From positions 48,595 to 112,594 of the forward strand of contig JAJZVW010000011.1 of assembly GCA_021847015.1 (NCBI GenBank): a DNA stretch of 64,000 nucleotides. Reading direction: 5' to 3'. This stretch comes from Pseudomonadota bacterium (GTDB lineage Bacteria; Pseudomonadota; Alphaproteobacteria; Rhodospirillales; Magnetospirillaceae). Each line of letters starts with the position of its first letter. Within the stretch, counting starts at the first letter, position 1. Under the pieces are notes generated by a model that worked only from the letters and a program-made list of their open reading frames with translations, ran no database searches and was not told the origin of the DNA. Positions 25,947-35,770 of the stretch are shown here, piece after piece. The position numbers and the translations under genes are program-made.

Positions 25947-27467
25947 ATGGACATATCTCGACTTGTCCTTGAACGGGCCCGGCAATTCGAGCAAAGCGGA
26001 AAGCCGGCCGAAGCCGAATTCCTGTACCGGAAGCTTCTCGACCAATCTCCATGCGCCCACCAAGTCATGCACAGGCTCGGCGTCCTTCTCTGCCGTTCGG
26101 GGCGAACCGACGAAGGAACGTCGTGGCTCCGCCAGAACTGCTCGCTCGCCCCGGACTCCGCCGAAGCTTGGCATGACCTGGGAATCGCGTCGGCAATTTC
26201 GGGCTCCGGCGAAGACGCGGCCATAGCGTTCCGCAGAGCCGTCACGATCCGGCCCGACTTTGTCGAAGCCTGGAACAACTTGGGAGGCACCCTCCTCAGA
26301 CTGGGCAAACGGAACGAGGCTGACGCAGCCTACCGGGCGGCGACGGAGGTGATTCGGGCCGATCGCACCCGGTATCGCCCTCCCGAGATCGAGGTGATCC
26401 GCGGCGAGGCATGGAGCCGGGACGACCAACCGCGCATTCTTCTGCTCAAGCTTGACCATATCGGCGACTTCATCACGTCCCTCGACGCCTTCGGTCTTAT
26501 CCGCAACACCTGGCCGAAAGCGCACATCACGCTCGTTTGCGCCCCATGGAACAGGCCCCTGGCCGAGCGGAGCGGCTTGTTCGACACCATCCTTTCCTGC
26601 GATTTCCTTCCCGAGTCGGGAGCCGATTTCGATCCCGAAGCCGTGATCCCCGCCGGCATCGTCAACTTCCTCGCGCTCCCCCTCGGCTCTTACGACCTCG
26701 CAGTCGATTTGCGATACTCCGCCGACACTCGGGCGCTGCTGCTGTGTACGGACGCCAAATACCGTGCCGGCTACAACGCGGAGATCGGTCTCGACCTGGC
26801 ATTGCCGCCGGTTCCGGAAGTGGGCAAGGCCGTGCATTCCGGCGCGCGGGTGCTCACCCTGGCCGCGGCGGTCGTCGCCACCTTCGCGCCGGCGAACGGC
26901 CAGGCGCCGGAGATCCTCATGGGTGGGCGTCCGGCAATCCGCTCATTCCCGGACGGAACCGTCGTCGGCATCGCTCCCGGCACGGGAAACCCGATCAAGG
27001 CGTGGGGACGGGAACGTTTCACCGAGCTTGCCCGCCGGCTCCACCGGGAAAGCGGGAGCAAGTTCGTGCTGATCGGCGGCGCGCGGGAAAATCCGGATTC
27101 GCGGTTCATCGCCGGATCCGTGCCGGAGGCGGAATGGAAGGACCTGACCGGGACCCTGGGCATGACCGACCTCCCGCCCGTGATCGCCGGCCTCGACCTT
27201 TTCATAGGCAACGACACCGGCACGACCCATCTGGCGGCGCTGCTGGGCGTGCCGACCGTCTGCATCTTCGCCGGTCAGCCCCATATCCACAGTTGGCGCC
27301 CGCTGGGGCGGCACGTCGTAACGCTGCGGGCGAACGTCGAATGCTCGCCCTGCTATTTGCCCAGAATCGAACACTGCCCAAGGGGGCATCTATGCGTGGA
27401 CATCCCCCCGTCGCGCGTCGCTGCCGAGGCGTTGGCCCTGTTGAAGACGACCGATTCGGAACGGTGA
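25947..27467 (+). CDS. TPR-domain fused to a GT9 glycosyltransferase
   Basis: 506 residues from the ATG at 25947; a longer frame starts at 25875 but its extra residues look non-coding. Residues about 5-125 are three TPR units (ARQFEQSGKPAEAEFLYRKL, AWHDLGIASAISGSGEDAAI, AWNNLGGTLLRLGKRNEADA). From about residue 160 a GT9 domain follows: ILLLKLDHIGDFITSL with the catalytic GD, GIAPGTGNPIKAWG, and FIGNDTGTTHLAALLGVPTV. The Cys-containing tail (CSPCYLPRIEHC) is typical of GT9. It is monocistronic and flanked by copies 1 and 2 of the dispersed element. Confidence 0.88.
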   Translation: MDISRLVLERARQFEQSGKPAEAEFLYRKLLDQSPCAHQVMHRLGVLLCRSGRTDEGTSWLRQNCSLAPDSAEAWHDLGIASAISGSGEDAAIAFRRAVTIRPDFVEAWNNLGGTLLRLGKRNEADAAYRAATEVIRADRTRYRPPEIEVIRGEAWSRDDQPRILLLKLDHIGDFITSLDAFGLIRNTWPKAHITLVCAPWNRPLAERSGLFDTILSCDFLPESGADFDPEAVIPAGIVNFLALPLGSYDLAVDLRYSADTRALLLCTDAKYRAGYNAEIGLDLALPPVPEVGKAVHSGARVLTLAAAVVATFAPANGQAPEILMGGRPAIRSFPDGTVVGIAPGTGNPIKAWGRERFTELARRLHRESGSKFVLIGGARENPDSRFIAGSVPEAEWKDLTGTLGMTDLPPVIAGLDLFIGNDTGTTHLAALLGVPTVCIFAGQPHIHSWRPLGRHVVTLRANVECSPCYLPRIEHCPRGHLCVDIPPSRVAAEALALLKTTDSER

Positions 27468-27547
27468 AAGCCCGTTGTCTTCCGGAATCGACGGGTCAGG
27501 TTTGACCCGTCAAAGCGGTTGGCCCAACAGCAAGGCTCTCCTCATGG

Positions 27548-27692
27548 CAGGGCTGTTCAGTTCTGCTGTTGTCATCCCGAGGGAGCGGAGTGACAGAGGG
27601 ATCTTTCACGCGAAGGTGCCTGAAAGATTCCTCGCCCTCGGCTCGGAATGACAACGAGGGATACGACACGAGCCCAGCACTGAACAGCCCTG
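27548..27692. repeat. Dispersed palindromic element, copy 2
   Basis: 145 bases with perfect 14-base terminal inverted repeats, CAGGGCTGTTCAGT and ACTGAACAGCCCTG. The internal hairpin is very similar to copy 1. It ends four bases before the stop codon of the inverted glycosyltransferase, so it may also act as a terminator for the convergent genes. Confidence 0.87.
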
Positions 27693-27696
27693 CTCC

Positions 27697-29040
27697 TCAT
27701 GGCGGCCCCATCGCGAAGGCGGGGTCGCGGAGGCTGGTCCCGCCGATCCGTCGGCCGAGGACGTCGAGATAGTTTTGGGGGCTGTTGATCCGCCGCCAGT
27801 CTTCGGCGAAGTCCCGGCAGCGCCGCCCGAGGGCGTCGAGGTCGGCAAGGGCACGTTCGATCGCCGCGTAAAAATCCTCCAGCGACGAGGGCGGAAACAC
27901 CACGCCGACGTCATGGCGCTGGACGATATCCGCCATCCAGGTACCGGCGGACACGATCGGTACCTTGCCGAAGGCCAGCACCTCGGCGAATACTCCCGAA
28001 CTCTGGCTTCGGAACCAGGCCCCCATATAAGGAAGAAGACAGATATCGGCGCGGGCGATGATGCCGTAGAACGCCTCGGCGCTCAGTTGGCCCTCGTGGA
28101 GGGTAACCGGCATCCGCCTCAGCGCCGCCAGCGCCTCGGTCACGGAGGGGTGGGGGGACGCGCCGACCTGTGCCTGAATCTCGAAGCGAAGACCTCCCGC
28201 CGCCACCAGGCCCGAAAACCGTTCCACCACATGCGGCAGAAGGTCGAAGCCATGGCCGCGATGGCTCACGCCGACGAAGGCGATCGTCGGTCTTCCGCCG
28301 TCCGGACGCTCCGCGACTGCAACGTGGGGCGCGGCATGGGGAATGGGAAGGGTGGCGACCGGGATGCCGGCGAGGGCCGAATAATCGGCCGCCAGACGAT
28401 CGGTGTCGGCGAAGACGTGGAAGCGGTCCACCAACCCCGCCTCGCCGATCAGCGCGAAGGCGTCCGCGTAGGCTTGCCGGACAGGAGGGCCCTGGTCGTT
28501 GCCGGGGAGCGCGGGGTGGAGGACGATGGCGAAACTCGGGATCCTGCTCCGATCCATCCGCCGCAGCCGGTAGGCCGCCCATTCGGCCAGGGCGGCGATA
28601 TGTTCCTGATGGAGGTGGTCGAACAGAAACAGGTCCGATGCCGCCAGTGAATACTCGGCATCGATCCGGTCGAGGTCCTTCATGGTGGCATCGACGACCC
28701 AAGCCGCGTACCAGTCTGCATAACGCCGCAACGCGAAGTCGCGCACGTCTCGCGCCTCGGCGCTGTCGGGGACGGTACGGAATAATTCCGTGACCATGGT
28801 GTAATAGGTTTTCTGCTGGACGAGCTCGGTGCCGTAGACCTCCAGCGCCGCCTGAGGCAATGGGACGCTGAAGGCCGGAAGAACCCCCTCGCGCGAGCCC
28901 AGGTCGGGGTTCATCCGCTGGCATCCCAGCACCCGCACCTCGTGTCCTGCCGACGTCAGCGGCTGGCGCAAACAGTCGAGGTAGCCGAAATCATGGCCGC
29001 CATAGGAGTACAGGTTGGGGTTGGCGAGGAAAATCCTCAT
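27697..29040 (-). CDS. Glycosyltransferase paralog A (GT-B fold, inverted member)
   Basis: 447 residues beginning MRIFLANPNLYSYGGHDFGY. A GT-B architecture is inferred: an N-terminal HDFGYLDCLRQPLTSAGHEV, a central TIAFVGVSHRGHGFDLLPH, and a C-terminal SSGVFAEVLAFGKVPIVSAG, in which FAE-(x)n-G is the GT4-like nucleotide-sugar-binding motif. It shares all of these with the three tandem genes at 29606, 30971 and 32336. Donor and acceptor unknown. It is bracketed by dispersed elements 2 and 3. Confidence 0.8.
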   Translation of the reverse strand: MRIFLANPNLYSYGGHDFGYLDCLRQPLTSAGHEVRVLGCQRMNPDLGSREGVLPAFSVPLPQAALEVYGTELVQQKTYYTMVTELFRTVPDSAEARDVRDFALRRYADWYAAWVVDATMKDLDRIDAEYSLAASDLFLFDHLHQEHIAALAEWAAYRLRRMDRSRIPSFAIVLHPALPGNDQGPPVRQAYADAFALIGEAGLVDRFHVFADTDRLAADYSALAGIPVATLPIPHAAPHVAVAERPDGGRPTIAFVGVSHRGHGFDLLPHVVERFSGLVAAGGLRFEIQAQVGASPHPSVTEALAALRRMPVTLHEGQLSAEAFYGIIARADICLLPYMGAWFRSQSSGVFAEVLAFGKVPIVSAGTWMADIVQRHDVGVVFPPSSLEDFYAAIERALADLDALGRRCRDFAEDWRRINSPQNYLDVLGRRIGGTSLRDPAFAMGPP

Positions 29041-29160
29041 CAGCCTAAAAAACCGGCATTGGCGGACGTGAACACCATCGGGGAAGGCCCGAGCCCTGTC
29101 GAAATTTGCTCGGCAGACTACGCTGCCATGGTCTGCCGATCAAGATGGGGGGAGACAATG

Positions 29161-29339
29161 CAGGGCTCCGAACTCAGATAACCAAATCCTTAATGTCCCC
29201 TTGAGCGCGGGTGTCATCCCGAGCGGAGAGAGGGATCTTTCGGGCACGAACGGCAGCCGCCAGCGGCTGAAGGATCCCTCGTCGCTGTCGCTCGGTCGGG
29301 ATGACATCGGCGGGTGAAACCGAGCACTGAACAGCCCTG
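29161..29339. repeat. Dispersed palindromic element, copy 3 (hybrid ends)
   Basis: 179 bases. The left end (CAGGGCTCCGAACTCAGATA) matches copy 4, while the right end (CGAGCACTGAACAGCCCTG) matches copies 1 and 2. The internal hairpin is shared with copy 4: GTCATCCCGAGCGG ... GTCGGGATGAC. It lies in the 565-base divergent gap 29041-29605. The rest of that gap holds only AT-richer sequence before the downstream gene (29540-29590), a likely promoter. Confidence 0.83.
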
Positions 29340-29605
29340 ACCCGAGGACGGCGGGAACACACGGGAAAACATTTCCATTCGCGGAAATCACCGCGCATTC
29401 GAAGGGTTGGAGGCAGGTCTTGCGTATAAGGAATAGCCCAGGTCTATGGGAACGGGGCGGGCACCACCGGCTGTTCAAGATTTGCCCTTGTCTTCCATAA
29501 CGTCAAGGGACGAGGCAAAATCGCCGGCCATGCAGAAAAATAGGATTAAGCGGGCGTTAAGCTAAAAAGAGTAGATTCCCTCAATTTTTCGGTGGGCACC
29601 TGGCT

Positions 29606-30946
29606 ATGAGAATTTTCCTTGGAAGCCCGGAACTGGTGTCCTTTGGCGGTCACGATTTCGGCTATCTCGATTGCCTGAGAAGCGCATTGCGGCGGGCGGG
29701 CCACGAGGTGCACATGCTGGGATGCCGGCGGATGATTCCCGAACTGGAATCCCGCGAAGGCGTGTGCCCCGCCCTCAGCGTCCCGTCATACCCGCGCGTA
29801 ATGAAGGTCTATGGTGACGAAATTGTCCAGCGTCACAAATATTATACAATATTGACGCAAAGCCTGCGTACTCTTCCAGAGAACGAGGAATTGCAGAATA
29901 TTCGTGAAACCGCACTTCGGCGCTACGATTGGTTCGGCGCATGGGTCGTCGATGCGACGCTTAAGGATTTGGACGAGATCGACGCGACATTCCTTCTTTC
30001 AAATTCCGATATTTTCATTTTGGATGGCCTCAAGAGTGAGCAGATCGCGGGTATCGCCGAATGGGCGGCGCACCGGGCGCGCATGCCAAATAAAGCGCCG
30101 ATTCCCTACGTCGCGACCATTCTCCACTTCGATATCCCCAAGGACGACGCCACCCCCGTCGTCGAGCAGGCGTACCGGGATGTTTTCACATTGATACGCG
30201 AGGCCGGTCTCGCCGACCGCTTCGTATTCTTTGCCGACACCGACGCCCTGGCCGCGTATTTCTCCGATCTTGCTGGGATGGCGGTCACGACGGTTCCCAT
30301 TCCGCACACGCGCCACCCCGATGTCCCGACATCCCGGCCTGACAACGACGCGCCGACGGTGGGGTTCGCCGGGGGAGGGCATCGGGGCCACGGGTTCCAT
30401 CTCCTGCCTTTTGTCGTGGAGCGGTTCTCGAACCTGGCGGCGGCAGGGCGCCTGCGTTTCGAGATCCAAGCGAATACCGCCGACGCCCGGGACGAACTGA
30501 TATCGCTCGCGCGCCTTGCATTGAAATGGATGCCGGCGGCCGTCCATGATGGGGCATTGAGCCCCCGCGATTACTACGGCCTCATCGCACGCTCGGACAT
30601 TTGCATTTTTCCCTATCTGGGATTGCAGTTCCGAACCCAGAGTTCGGGCGTGTTCGCCGAGGTCCTCGCCTATGGCGCGGTGCCGATCGTGCCGGCCAAC
30701 ACCTGGATGGCCGAAATCGCGGAACGGCACGGCATCGGCGTGGTATTCGCCCCCTCCACCATGCAGGGCCTCTATGCCGCCATCGACCACGCCCTCTCCA
30801 ATCTCGATGCGTTGAAACGGCGCTCCGCGGCCTTTGCCGGGGAGTGGCGCCGGATCAACAGCCCGGAAAACTATCTTGACGTCATGGGCGGGCGGATTGG
30901 CGGAGACAGCCTGCTGAACCCCGCTTTCATGGCCGAAAAGGAATAG
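29606..30946 (+). CDS. Glycosyltransferase paralog B (GT-B fold)
   Basis: 446 residues starting MRIFLGSPELVSFGGHDFGY. Motifs in order are LDCLRSALRRAGHEVHMLG, VGFAGGGHRGHGFHLLPFV, and SSGVFAEVLAYGAVPIVPAN followed by ERHGIGVVFAPS. The same motifs occur in the three other paralogs, while the middle third (acceptor-side loop) differs. It is the first of three co-directional genes separated by 24- and 27-base gaps, which is consistent with one transcript. It probably adds successive or alternative sugars to a surface glycan. Confidence 0.8.
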   Translation: MRIFLGSPELVSFGGHDFGYLDCLRSALRRAGHEVHMLGCRRMIPELESREGVCPALSVPSYPRVMKVYGDEIVQRHKYYTILTQSLRTLPENEELQNIRETALRRYDWFGAWVVDATLKDLDEIDATFLLSNSDIFILDGLKSEQIAGIAEWAAHRARMPNKAPIPYVATILHFDIPKDDATPVVEQAYRDVFTLIREAGLADRFVFFADTDALAAYFSDLAGMAVTTVPIPHTRHPDVPTSRPDNDAPTVGFAGGGHRGHGFHLLPFVVERFSNLAAAGRLRFEIQANTADARDELISLARLALKWMPAAVHDGALSPRDYYGLIARSDICIFPYLGLQFRTQSSGVFAEVLAYGAVPIVPANTWMAEIAERHGIGVVFAPSTMQGLYAAIDHALSNLDALKRRSAAFAGEWRRINSPENYLDVMGGRIGGDSLLNPAFMAEKE

Positions 30947-30970
30947 GCACGCCACCACGGGCGAATCGTC

Positions 30971-32308
30971 ATGAGAATCTTCCTCGGCAATCCCGGGCTG
31001 CTGTCCTTCAACGGCCATCCGTTCCCGTATCTCGACTGCTTGAGAACGGCCCTGCGCAAAGCCCGGCATGAGGTACATGTGCTGGGTGGCCGGCGCATGC
31101 TCCCGGAATTGGCGGCGCGGGAAGGCGTGCTTCCCGCCCTCAGCGTCCCTTCGGCCGGACAAGTGATGGGGGCGTACGGGGATGAAATCGCCGAGCGCAA
31201 GCGCTACTACACGATGGTGATCCAGACCTTGCGCGGAGCACCCGAGAACGAAGGGTTGCGGACTATGCGCCGGTTCTGCCTCCGGCACTACGATTGGTTC
31301 GCGGCATGGGTCGTGGACACGATGTTGCAGGACCTCGACGAGATCGATTCGTCCTTTTCCCTTTCCGCATCGGACCTTGTCGTCTTCGACGACATCCGCA
31401 GGGAACACATCGCCGCCATTGCCGAATGGGTGGCGTACCGGCTGAGGGCGGGGGACCAAAACAGGACCCCCCGCTTCGCGGTCGTCCTGCACACCGGAGC
31501 CGAGCACGAAAACGTCGTCTGCGCCGCCGAACCGGGCTACGGGGACGTTCTGGCGCGGATACGCGAGTCCGGGTTCGCCGACCGCATCGTCCTCTTCGCG
31601 GACACCGACGCCCTGGCCGCCGAATTCTCGGTCCTTGGCGGCATGGAAGTCACCACGCTTCCCATTCCGCACACCCGGCACCCCGACACGGCCCAGGCCC
31701 GGCGCAACGACGGCGTTCCGACGCTGATGTTCGCGGGACAGGGGCATTGCGCTCATGGCTTCCATCTCCTGCCCCATATCGTGGATCGGTTTTCCGCGCT
31801 GGCGGCGGCGGGGCGCCTGCGCTTCGAGATCCAGAGCCACATCGTCGCCCCCGACGAGTTGCTGTCCATGGCGCGCCTCGCGCTCGGCCGAATGCCGGCG
31901 ACCCTTCATGAGGGCAGGCTGAACGCCCAGGACTATTACGCCCTCATGGCCCGCGCCGATATCAGCCTGTTCCCTTATCTGGGCGTGCGCTTCCGCATTC
32001 AGAGTTCGGGCGTATTCGCCGAAGCGGTCGCCTTCGGCACGGTGCCGGTCGTGCCCGCGGGGACCTGGATGGCCGGGATTGTCGAACGCCACGGGATGGG
32101 GGCGGTGTTCGATCCATCCTCCTCCGACGACCTTTGCGCCGCAATCGGCCGAACCCTTTCCGGCCTCGACGCCCTCAAGCAACGTGCCGCGGCATTCGCC
32201 GTGGAGTGGCACCGGATCAACAGCCCGGAAAACTACCTCGACGTCATGGGCCGGCGGATCGGCGGGGACAGCCTCGGGAACCCGGCCTTCGCGTTCGGAC
32301 CGCAATAA
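30971..32308 (+). CDS. Glycosyltransferase paralog C (GT-B fold)
   Basis: 445 residues starting MRIFLGNPGLLSFNGHPFPY, with the family motifs MFAGQGHCAHGFHLLPHI and SSGVFAEAVAFGTVPVVPAG. The His-Asp-Phe-Gly element of the other copies is changed here to HPFPY, so this paralog may have a different acceptor or be less active. It is the middle member of the tandem array. Confidence 0.78.
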   Translation: MRIFLGNPGLLSFNGHPFPYLDCLRTALRKARHEVHVLGGRRMLPELAAREGVLPALSVPSAGQVMGAYGDEIAERKRYYTMVIQTLRGAPENEGLRTMRRFCLRHYDWFAAWVVDTMLQDLDEIDSSFSLSASDLVVFDDIRREHIAAIAEWVAYRLRAGDQNRTPRFAVVLHTGAEHENVVCAAEPGYGDVLARIRESGFADRIVLFADTDALAAEFSVLGGMEVTTLPIPHTRHPDTAQARRNDGVPTLMFAGQGHCAHGFHLLPHIVDRFSALAAAGRLRFEIQSHIVAPDELLSMARLALGRMPATLHEGRLNAQDYYALMARADISLFPYLGVRFRIQSSGVFAEAVAFGTVPVVPAGTWMAGIVERHGMGAVFDPSSSDDLCAAIGRTLSGLDALKQRAAAFAVEWHRINSPENYLDVMGRRIGGDSLGNPAFAFGPQ

Positions 32309-32335
32309 GCGAGAGGCCGTAAGGAGACGAGTACC

Positions 32336-33667
32336 ATGCGGATTTTCCTCGGCAGTCCCGGCCTGATGTCCTTCACCGGCCATGATTTCGGCTATCTCGA
32401 TTGCTTGCGGACGGCGCTGCGGCAGGCGGGCCACGCGGTGAATATGCTGGGATGCCAACGGATGGCGCCCGAATTGGCCTCCCGGGAAGGGGTCTTGCCC
32501 ACCTTCAGCGTCGCCACCTTCGCCCTTCAGAGGCCGGCCCACCAGGAGGAAATCCTCGAGCGCAAGGCATACTACACGATGGTCACCGAGGCCTTGCGGG
32601 CCGTACCCGAAACCGAAGCACTCGGCAATGTCCGGAAGTCCGCGCTGCGGCGTTACGACTGGCATGCGGCCTGGGTCGTCGATAGCACCCTTCAGGATAT
32701 CGACCGGCTCGACTCGTCGTTTTCCCTGTCCGCGTCCGATCTTTTCATCGTCGACGCGGTCAAGAGCGAGCACATGGCGGGGCTGGCCGAATGGGCGGCC
32801 TACCGGTTGCGGACGGCGGGGCCAAACGCGGTGCCCGGCTTCGCGCTGGTGCTTCATTTCGACATCCTCCAGGGCGACGACGGCCCCGCCGTCGAGAACG
32901 CCTATCGGAACGTTTTCGCGCTGATACGTGCCTCGGGCCTCGCCGACCGCTTCGCCATCTTCGCCGACACCGATGCGCTGACGCGGCGGTTCTCGGCCCT
33001 CGGCGCCATGGATGTCGTCACGTTGCCCATTCCGCACACGCGCCACGCGGAAGCCCCGGCATCCCGACATGACGGCGGAGCGCCGATTGTGGCATTCGTC
33101 GGCGCCGGGTATGGCGAGCACGGCTTCCACCTTTTGCCCTATGTGGCGGACCGTTTTTCCGGCTTGGTGGCGGAAGGGCGCCTGCGCTTCGAGATCCAAG
33201 CCAATCTCGGCGGCGCTCCCGACGAGATGATGTCGATGGCGTACCTCGCTCTCGGGCGGATGCCGGTGACCCTCCACCGGGGCGTGCTGAGTGCCGCCGA
33301 TTACTACGGCATCCTCGCCCGCGCGGACATCTGCCTGCTCCCCTATCCGGGCGAGCAGTTTCGCAACCAGAGTTCCGGCGTGTTCGCCGAGGCGGTCGCC
33401 TTCGGCACGGTGCCGATCGTGCCGGCCGGGACCTGGATGGCGGACATTGTGGAACGCCACGGGATCGGTGTGGTCTTCCCGCCCTCCGCCGTCGAAGACA
33501 TCCATGCCGCCATCGAGCGCGCCCTTGCCGGCCTCGATACGTTAAAGCGGCGCTCGGCGGCGTTCGCCGAGAATTGGCGGCGCATCAACGCACCCGAAAA
33601 CTACCTGGACGTCATGGGCCGGCGAATCGGCGGGCGCAGCCTGCTGGACCCCGCGTTCACGATCTGA
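32336..33667 (+). CDS. Glycosyltransferase paralog D (GT-B fold)
   Basis: 443 residues starting MRIFLGSPGLMSFTGHDFGY. It keeps LDCLRTALRQAGHAVNMLG, AFVGAGYGEHGFHLLPYV and SSGVFAEAVAFGTVPIVPAG. The ATG lies 27 bases after copy C and it ends the array. It is convergent with parE, 18 bases away. All four paralogs have nearly the same length, which suggests recent duplication or gene conversion. Confidence 0.8.
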   Translation: MRIFLGSPGLMSFTGHDFGYLDCLRTALRQAGHAVNMLGCQRMAPELASREGVLPTFSVATFALQRPAHQEEILERKAYYTMVTEALRAVPETEALGNVRKSALRRYDWHAAWVVDSTLQDIDRLDSSFSLSASDLFIVDAVKSEHMAGLAEWAAYRLRTAGPNAVPGFALVLHFDILQGDDGPAVENAYRNVFALIRASGLADRFAIFADTDALTRRFSALGAMDVVTLPIPHTRHAEAPASRHDGGAPIVAFVGAGYGEHGFHLLPYVADRFSGLVAEGRLRFEIQANLGGAPDEMMSMAYLALGRMPVTLHRGVLSAADYYGILARADICLLPYPGEQFRNQSSGVFAEAVAFGTVPIVPAGTWMADIVERHGIGVVFPPSAVEDIHAAIERALAGLDTLKRRSAAFAENWRRINAPENYLDVMGRRIGGRSLLDPAFTI

Positions 33668-33685
33668 TGGCGCGGGGTCGCGACA

Positions 33686-35674
33686 TCACACGTCCAGATC
33701 CCTGACGAACTTGGCGTGCTTCTGGATGTAGTGGAAACGCAGTTCCGGCTTGCGGCCCATCAGGGTCTCCACCAGATTGGCGACGCCTTTGGCCTCCTCG
33801 TGGTCCTCCTCGGTGCGTCCCGAGGGAATAATGACGCGGATCAGCGTGCGCTTGGCCGGGTCCATGGTGGTTTCCTTGAGCTGGGCCGGCGGCATCTCGC
33901 CCAGGCCCTTGAAGCGGCTGATCTCGACGTTCTTCTTGCCGGCGAACAGGGTCCCCAGCAATTCCTCCTTGTGGGCGTCGTCGCGCCCGTAGGCCACGGT
34001 CTGACCGTGGCTGAGGCGGTAGAGCGGCGGCATGGCCAGAAACAGGTGGCCGTTGCGGATGAGGTCGGGCATCTCCTGGTAGAAAAAGGTCATCAGCAGC
34101 GAGGCGATGTGGGCGCCGTCCACGTCGGCGTCGGTCATGATGACGACCCGCTCGTAGCGGAGCTTGTCGTCCTCGTACCCCTCGCGCGCGCCGCAGCCCA
34201 GGGCCTCGATCAGGTCCTTGAGTTCCTGGTTCTGGCGCAGCTTGTCGGTGGAGGCCGAGGCGACGTTGAGGATCTTGCCCCTGAGCGGCAGGATCGCCTG
34301 GGTTTCGCGGTTGCGGCCCTGCTTGGCGGACCCGCCCGCCGAGTCGCCTTCCACCAGGAAAAGCTCGGTGCCGACATTGGTCTGCCGCGAGCAATCGGCC
34401 AGCTTGCCGGGCAGCCGCAGGCGCTTGGTCGGCGTCTTGCGGACGGTTTCCTTGGCCAGTTTGCGGCGCTGGCGTTCCTCGGCCTTGTCGATGATGCGGG
34501 CAAGCAGGGCCTTGCCCGACTCGGGATCGCCCGACAGCCAGTGGTCGAAGTGGTCCTTGACGGCGCTTTCCACCAGTCGGGTGGCTTCGGGACTGGCCAG
34601 CTTGTCCTTGGTCTGGCCCTGGAACTGGGGTTCGCGGATGAAGACCGAGAGCAGCACACAAGCGCCCCCCATCACGTCCTCGGCGGTGATCTGCGCCGCC
34701 TTCTTGTTGCCCACCAGTTCGCCATAGGCGCGCAGGCCGCGGGTCAGCGCGTTGCGCAGCCCCGCCTCATGAGTGCCGCCGTCGGGCGTCGGCACGGTGT
34801 TGCAGTAGGTGTTGACGAAGCCGTCCTCGTCGTCGTCGGGCCAGGCGACGGCCCATTCGGCCTGCCCCATGTCGTCCGCGAGCGGGGCCGTGCCGGCGAA
34901 GAACCCACGGGTCGCCAGCGGCCGGTCCTTGACCACGGCGCTTAGGAAATCGACCAGCCCGTTGGGGAAATGGAGAATGTCCTCCCCCGGAACCTCGCCG
35001 TCGTCGATCGCCGCCAAATCGCATTTCCAGCGTATCTTGACGCCCCGGAACAGATAGGCCTTGGAACGGGCCATGCGGTAGAGGGTCGCCGGGCGCAGGC
35101 GGGCGCGCTCGCCGAAAATGTGCGGATCGGGATGGAAGACGACGCTCGTTCCGCGCCGGTTCTGCACCGGACCCACCGTCTCCACCGGACCCAGGGGCGT
35201 GCCGCGCGAAAAGCTCTGGCGGTAGAGCTGGCGGTCGCGCGCCACCTCGACCACCAGGCGGTCCGAGAGCGCGTTGACCACGCTGACGCCCACCCCGTGC
35301 AGACCGCCCGAAACCTTGTAGGCATCGCCACCGAACTTTCCGCCCGAGTGCAGAGTGGTGAGGATCACCTCCAGCGCGCTCTTGTCGGGGAATTTGGGAT
35401 GGGGATCGACGGGGATGCCGCGGCCGTTGTCCCGCACCAAGGCGCTACCGTCCGCCGCCAGTTCCAGGTCGATGAATGTGGCGTGCCCCGCCACCGCCTC
35501 GTCCATGGCGTTGTCCAGCACCTCGGCCACCAGATGGTGGAGCGCACGGTCGTCGGTGCCGCCGATATACATGCCCGGGCGGCGCCGGACCGGCTCAAGC
35601 CCCTCCAGGACCTCGATGTCTTTGGCGGAATACTCGCCCGCCTTGGGCGCCAGTTGCTGGAACAGATCGGACAT
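33686..35674 (-). CDS. parE: DNA topoisomerase IV subunit B
   Basis: 662 residues from the ATG at 35674. The GHKL ATPase shows EVLDNAMDEAVAG (Mg-Asn), DNGRGIPVD and GLHGVGVSVVNALS. TOPRIM elements are LFLVEGDSAGGSAKQGRNR, LRGKILNVASAS and MTDADVDGAHIASLL. Length and lack of a GyrB-type insert favour ParE over GyrB. ParE with ParC decatenates chromosomes after replication. The gene stands alone on the minus strand. Confidence 0.93.
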   Translation of the reverse strand: MSDLFQQLAPKAGEYSAKDIEVLEGLEPVRRRPGMYIGGTDDRALHHLVAEVLDNAMDEAVAGHATFIDLELAADGSALVRDNGRGIPVDPHPKFPDKSALEVILTTLHSGGKFGGDAYKVSGGLHGVGVSVVNALSDRLVVEVARDRQLYRQSFSRGTPLGPVETVGPVQNRRGTSVVFHPDPHIFGERARLRPATLYRMARSKAYLFRGVKIRWKCDLAAIDDGEVPGEDILHFPNGLVDFLSAVVKDRPLATRGFFAGTAPLADDMGQAEWAVAWPDDDEDGFVNTYCNTVPTPDGGTHEAGLRNALTRGLRAYGELVGNKKAAQITAEDVMGGACVLLSVFIREPQFQGQTKDKLASPEATRLVESAVKDHFDHWLSGDPESGKALLARIIDKAEERQRRKLAKETVRKTPTKRLRLPGKLADCSRQTNVGTELFLVEGDSAGGSAKQGRNRETQAILPLRGKILNVASASTDKLRQNQELKDLIEALGCGAREGYEDDKLRYERVVIMTDADVDGAHIASLLMTFFYQEMPDLIRNGHLFLAMPPLYRLSHGQTVAYGRDDAHKEELLGTLFAGKKNVEISRFKGLGEMPPAQLKETTMDPAKRTLIRVIIPSGRTEEDHEEAKGVANLVETLMGRKPELRFHYIQKHAKFVRDLDV

Positions 35675-35770
35675 GACGGGCATTATAGGGGGGTGGCGCG
35701 CGCAGGCAAGCGGATGCTGTGGCCCTATCCGCGATCCACACCACATCTAGTCCACCTTTGGGGATTCCAA

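Noticed and set aside
25495..29339. Possible CRISPR array from several repeats
   Set aside because: The repeats are about 2 kb apart, are palindromic with terminal inverted repeats, and have genes rather than spacers between them. No cas genes are present.
29999..33505. A 1168-residue open frame on the minus strand across three glycosyltransferase genes
   Set aside because: It is antisense to three clearly coded, family-consistent genes, crosses their boundaries and has no recognisable domain; GC-rich codon bias explains its length.
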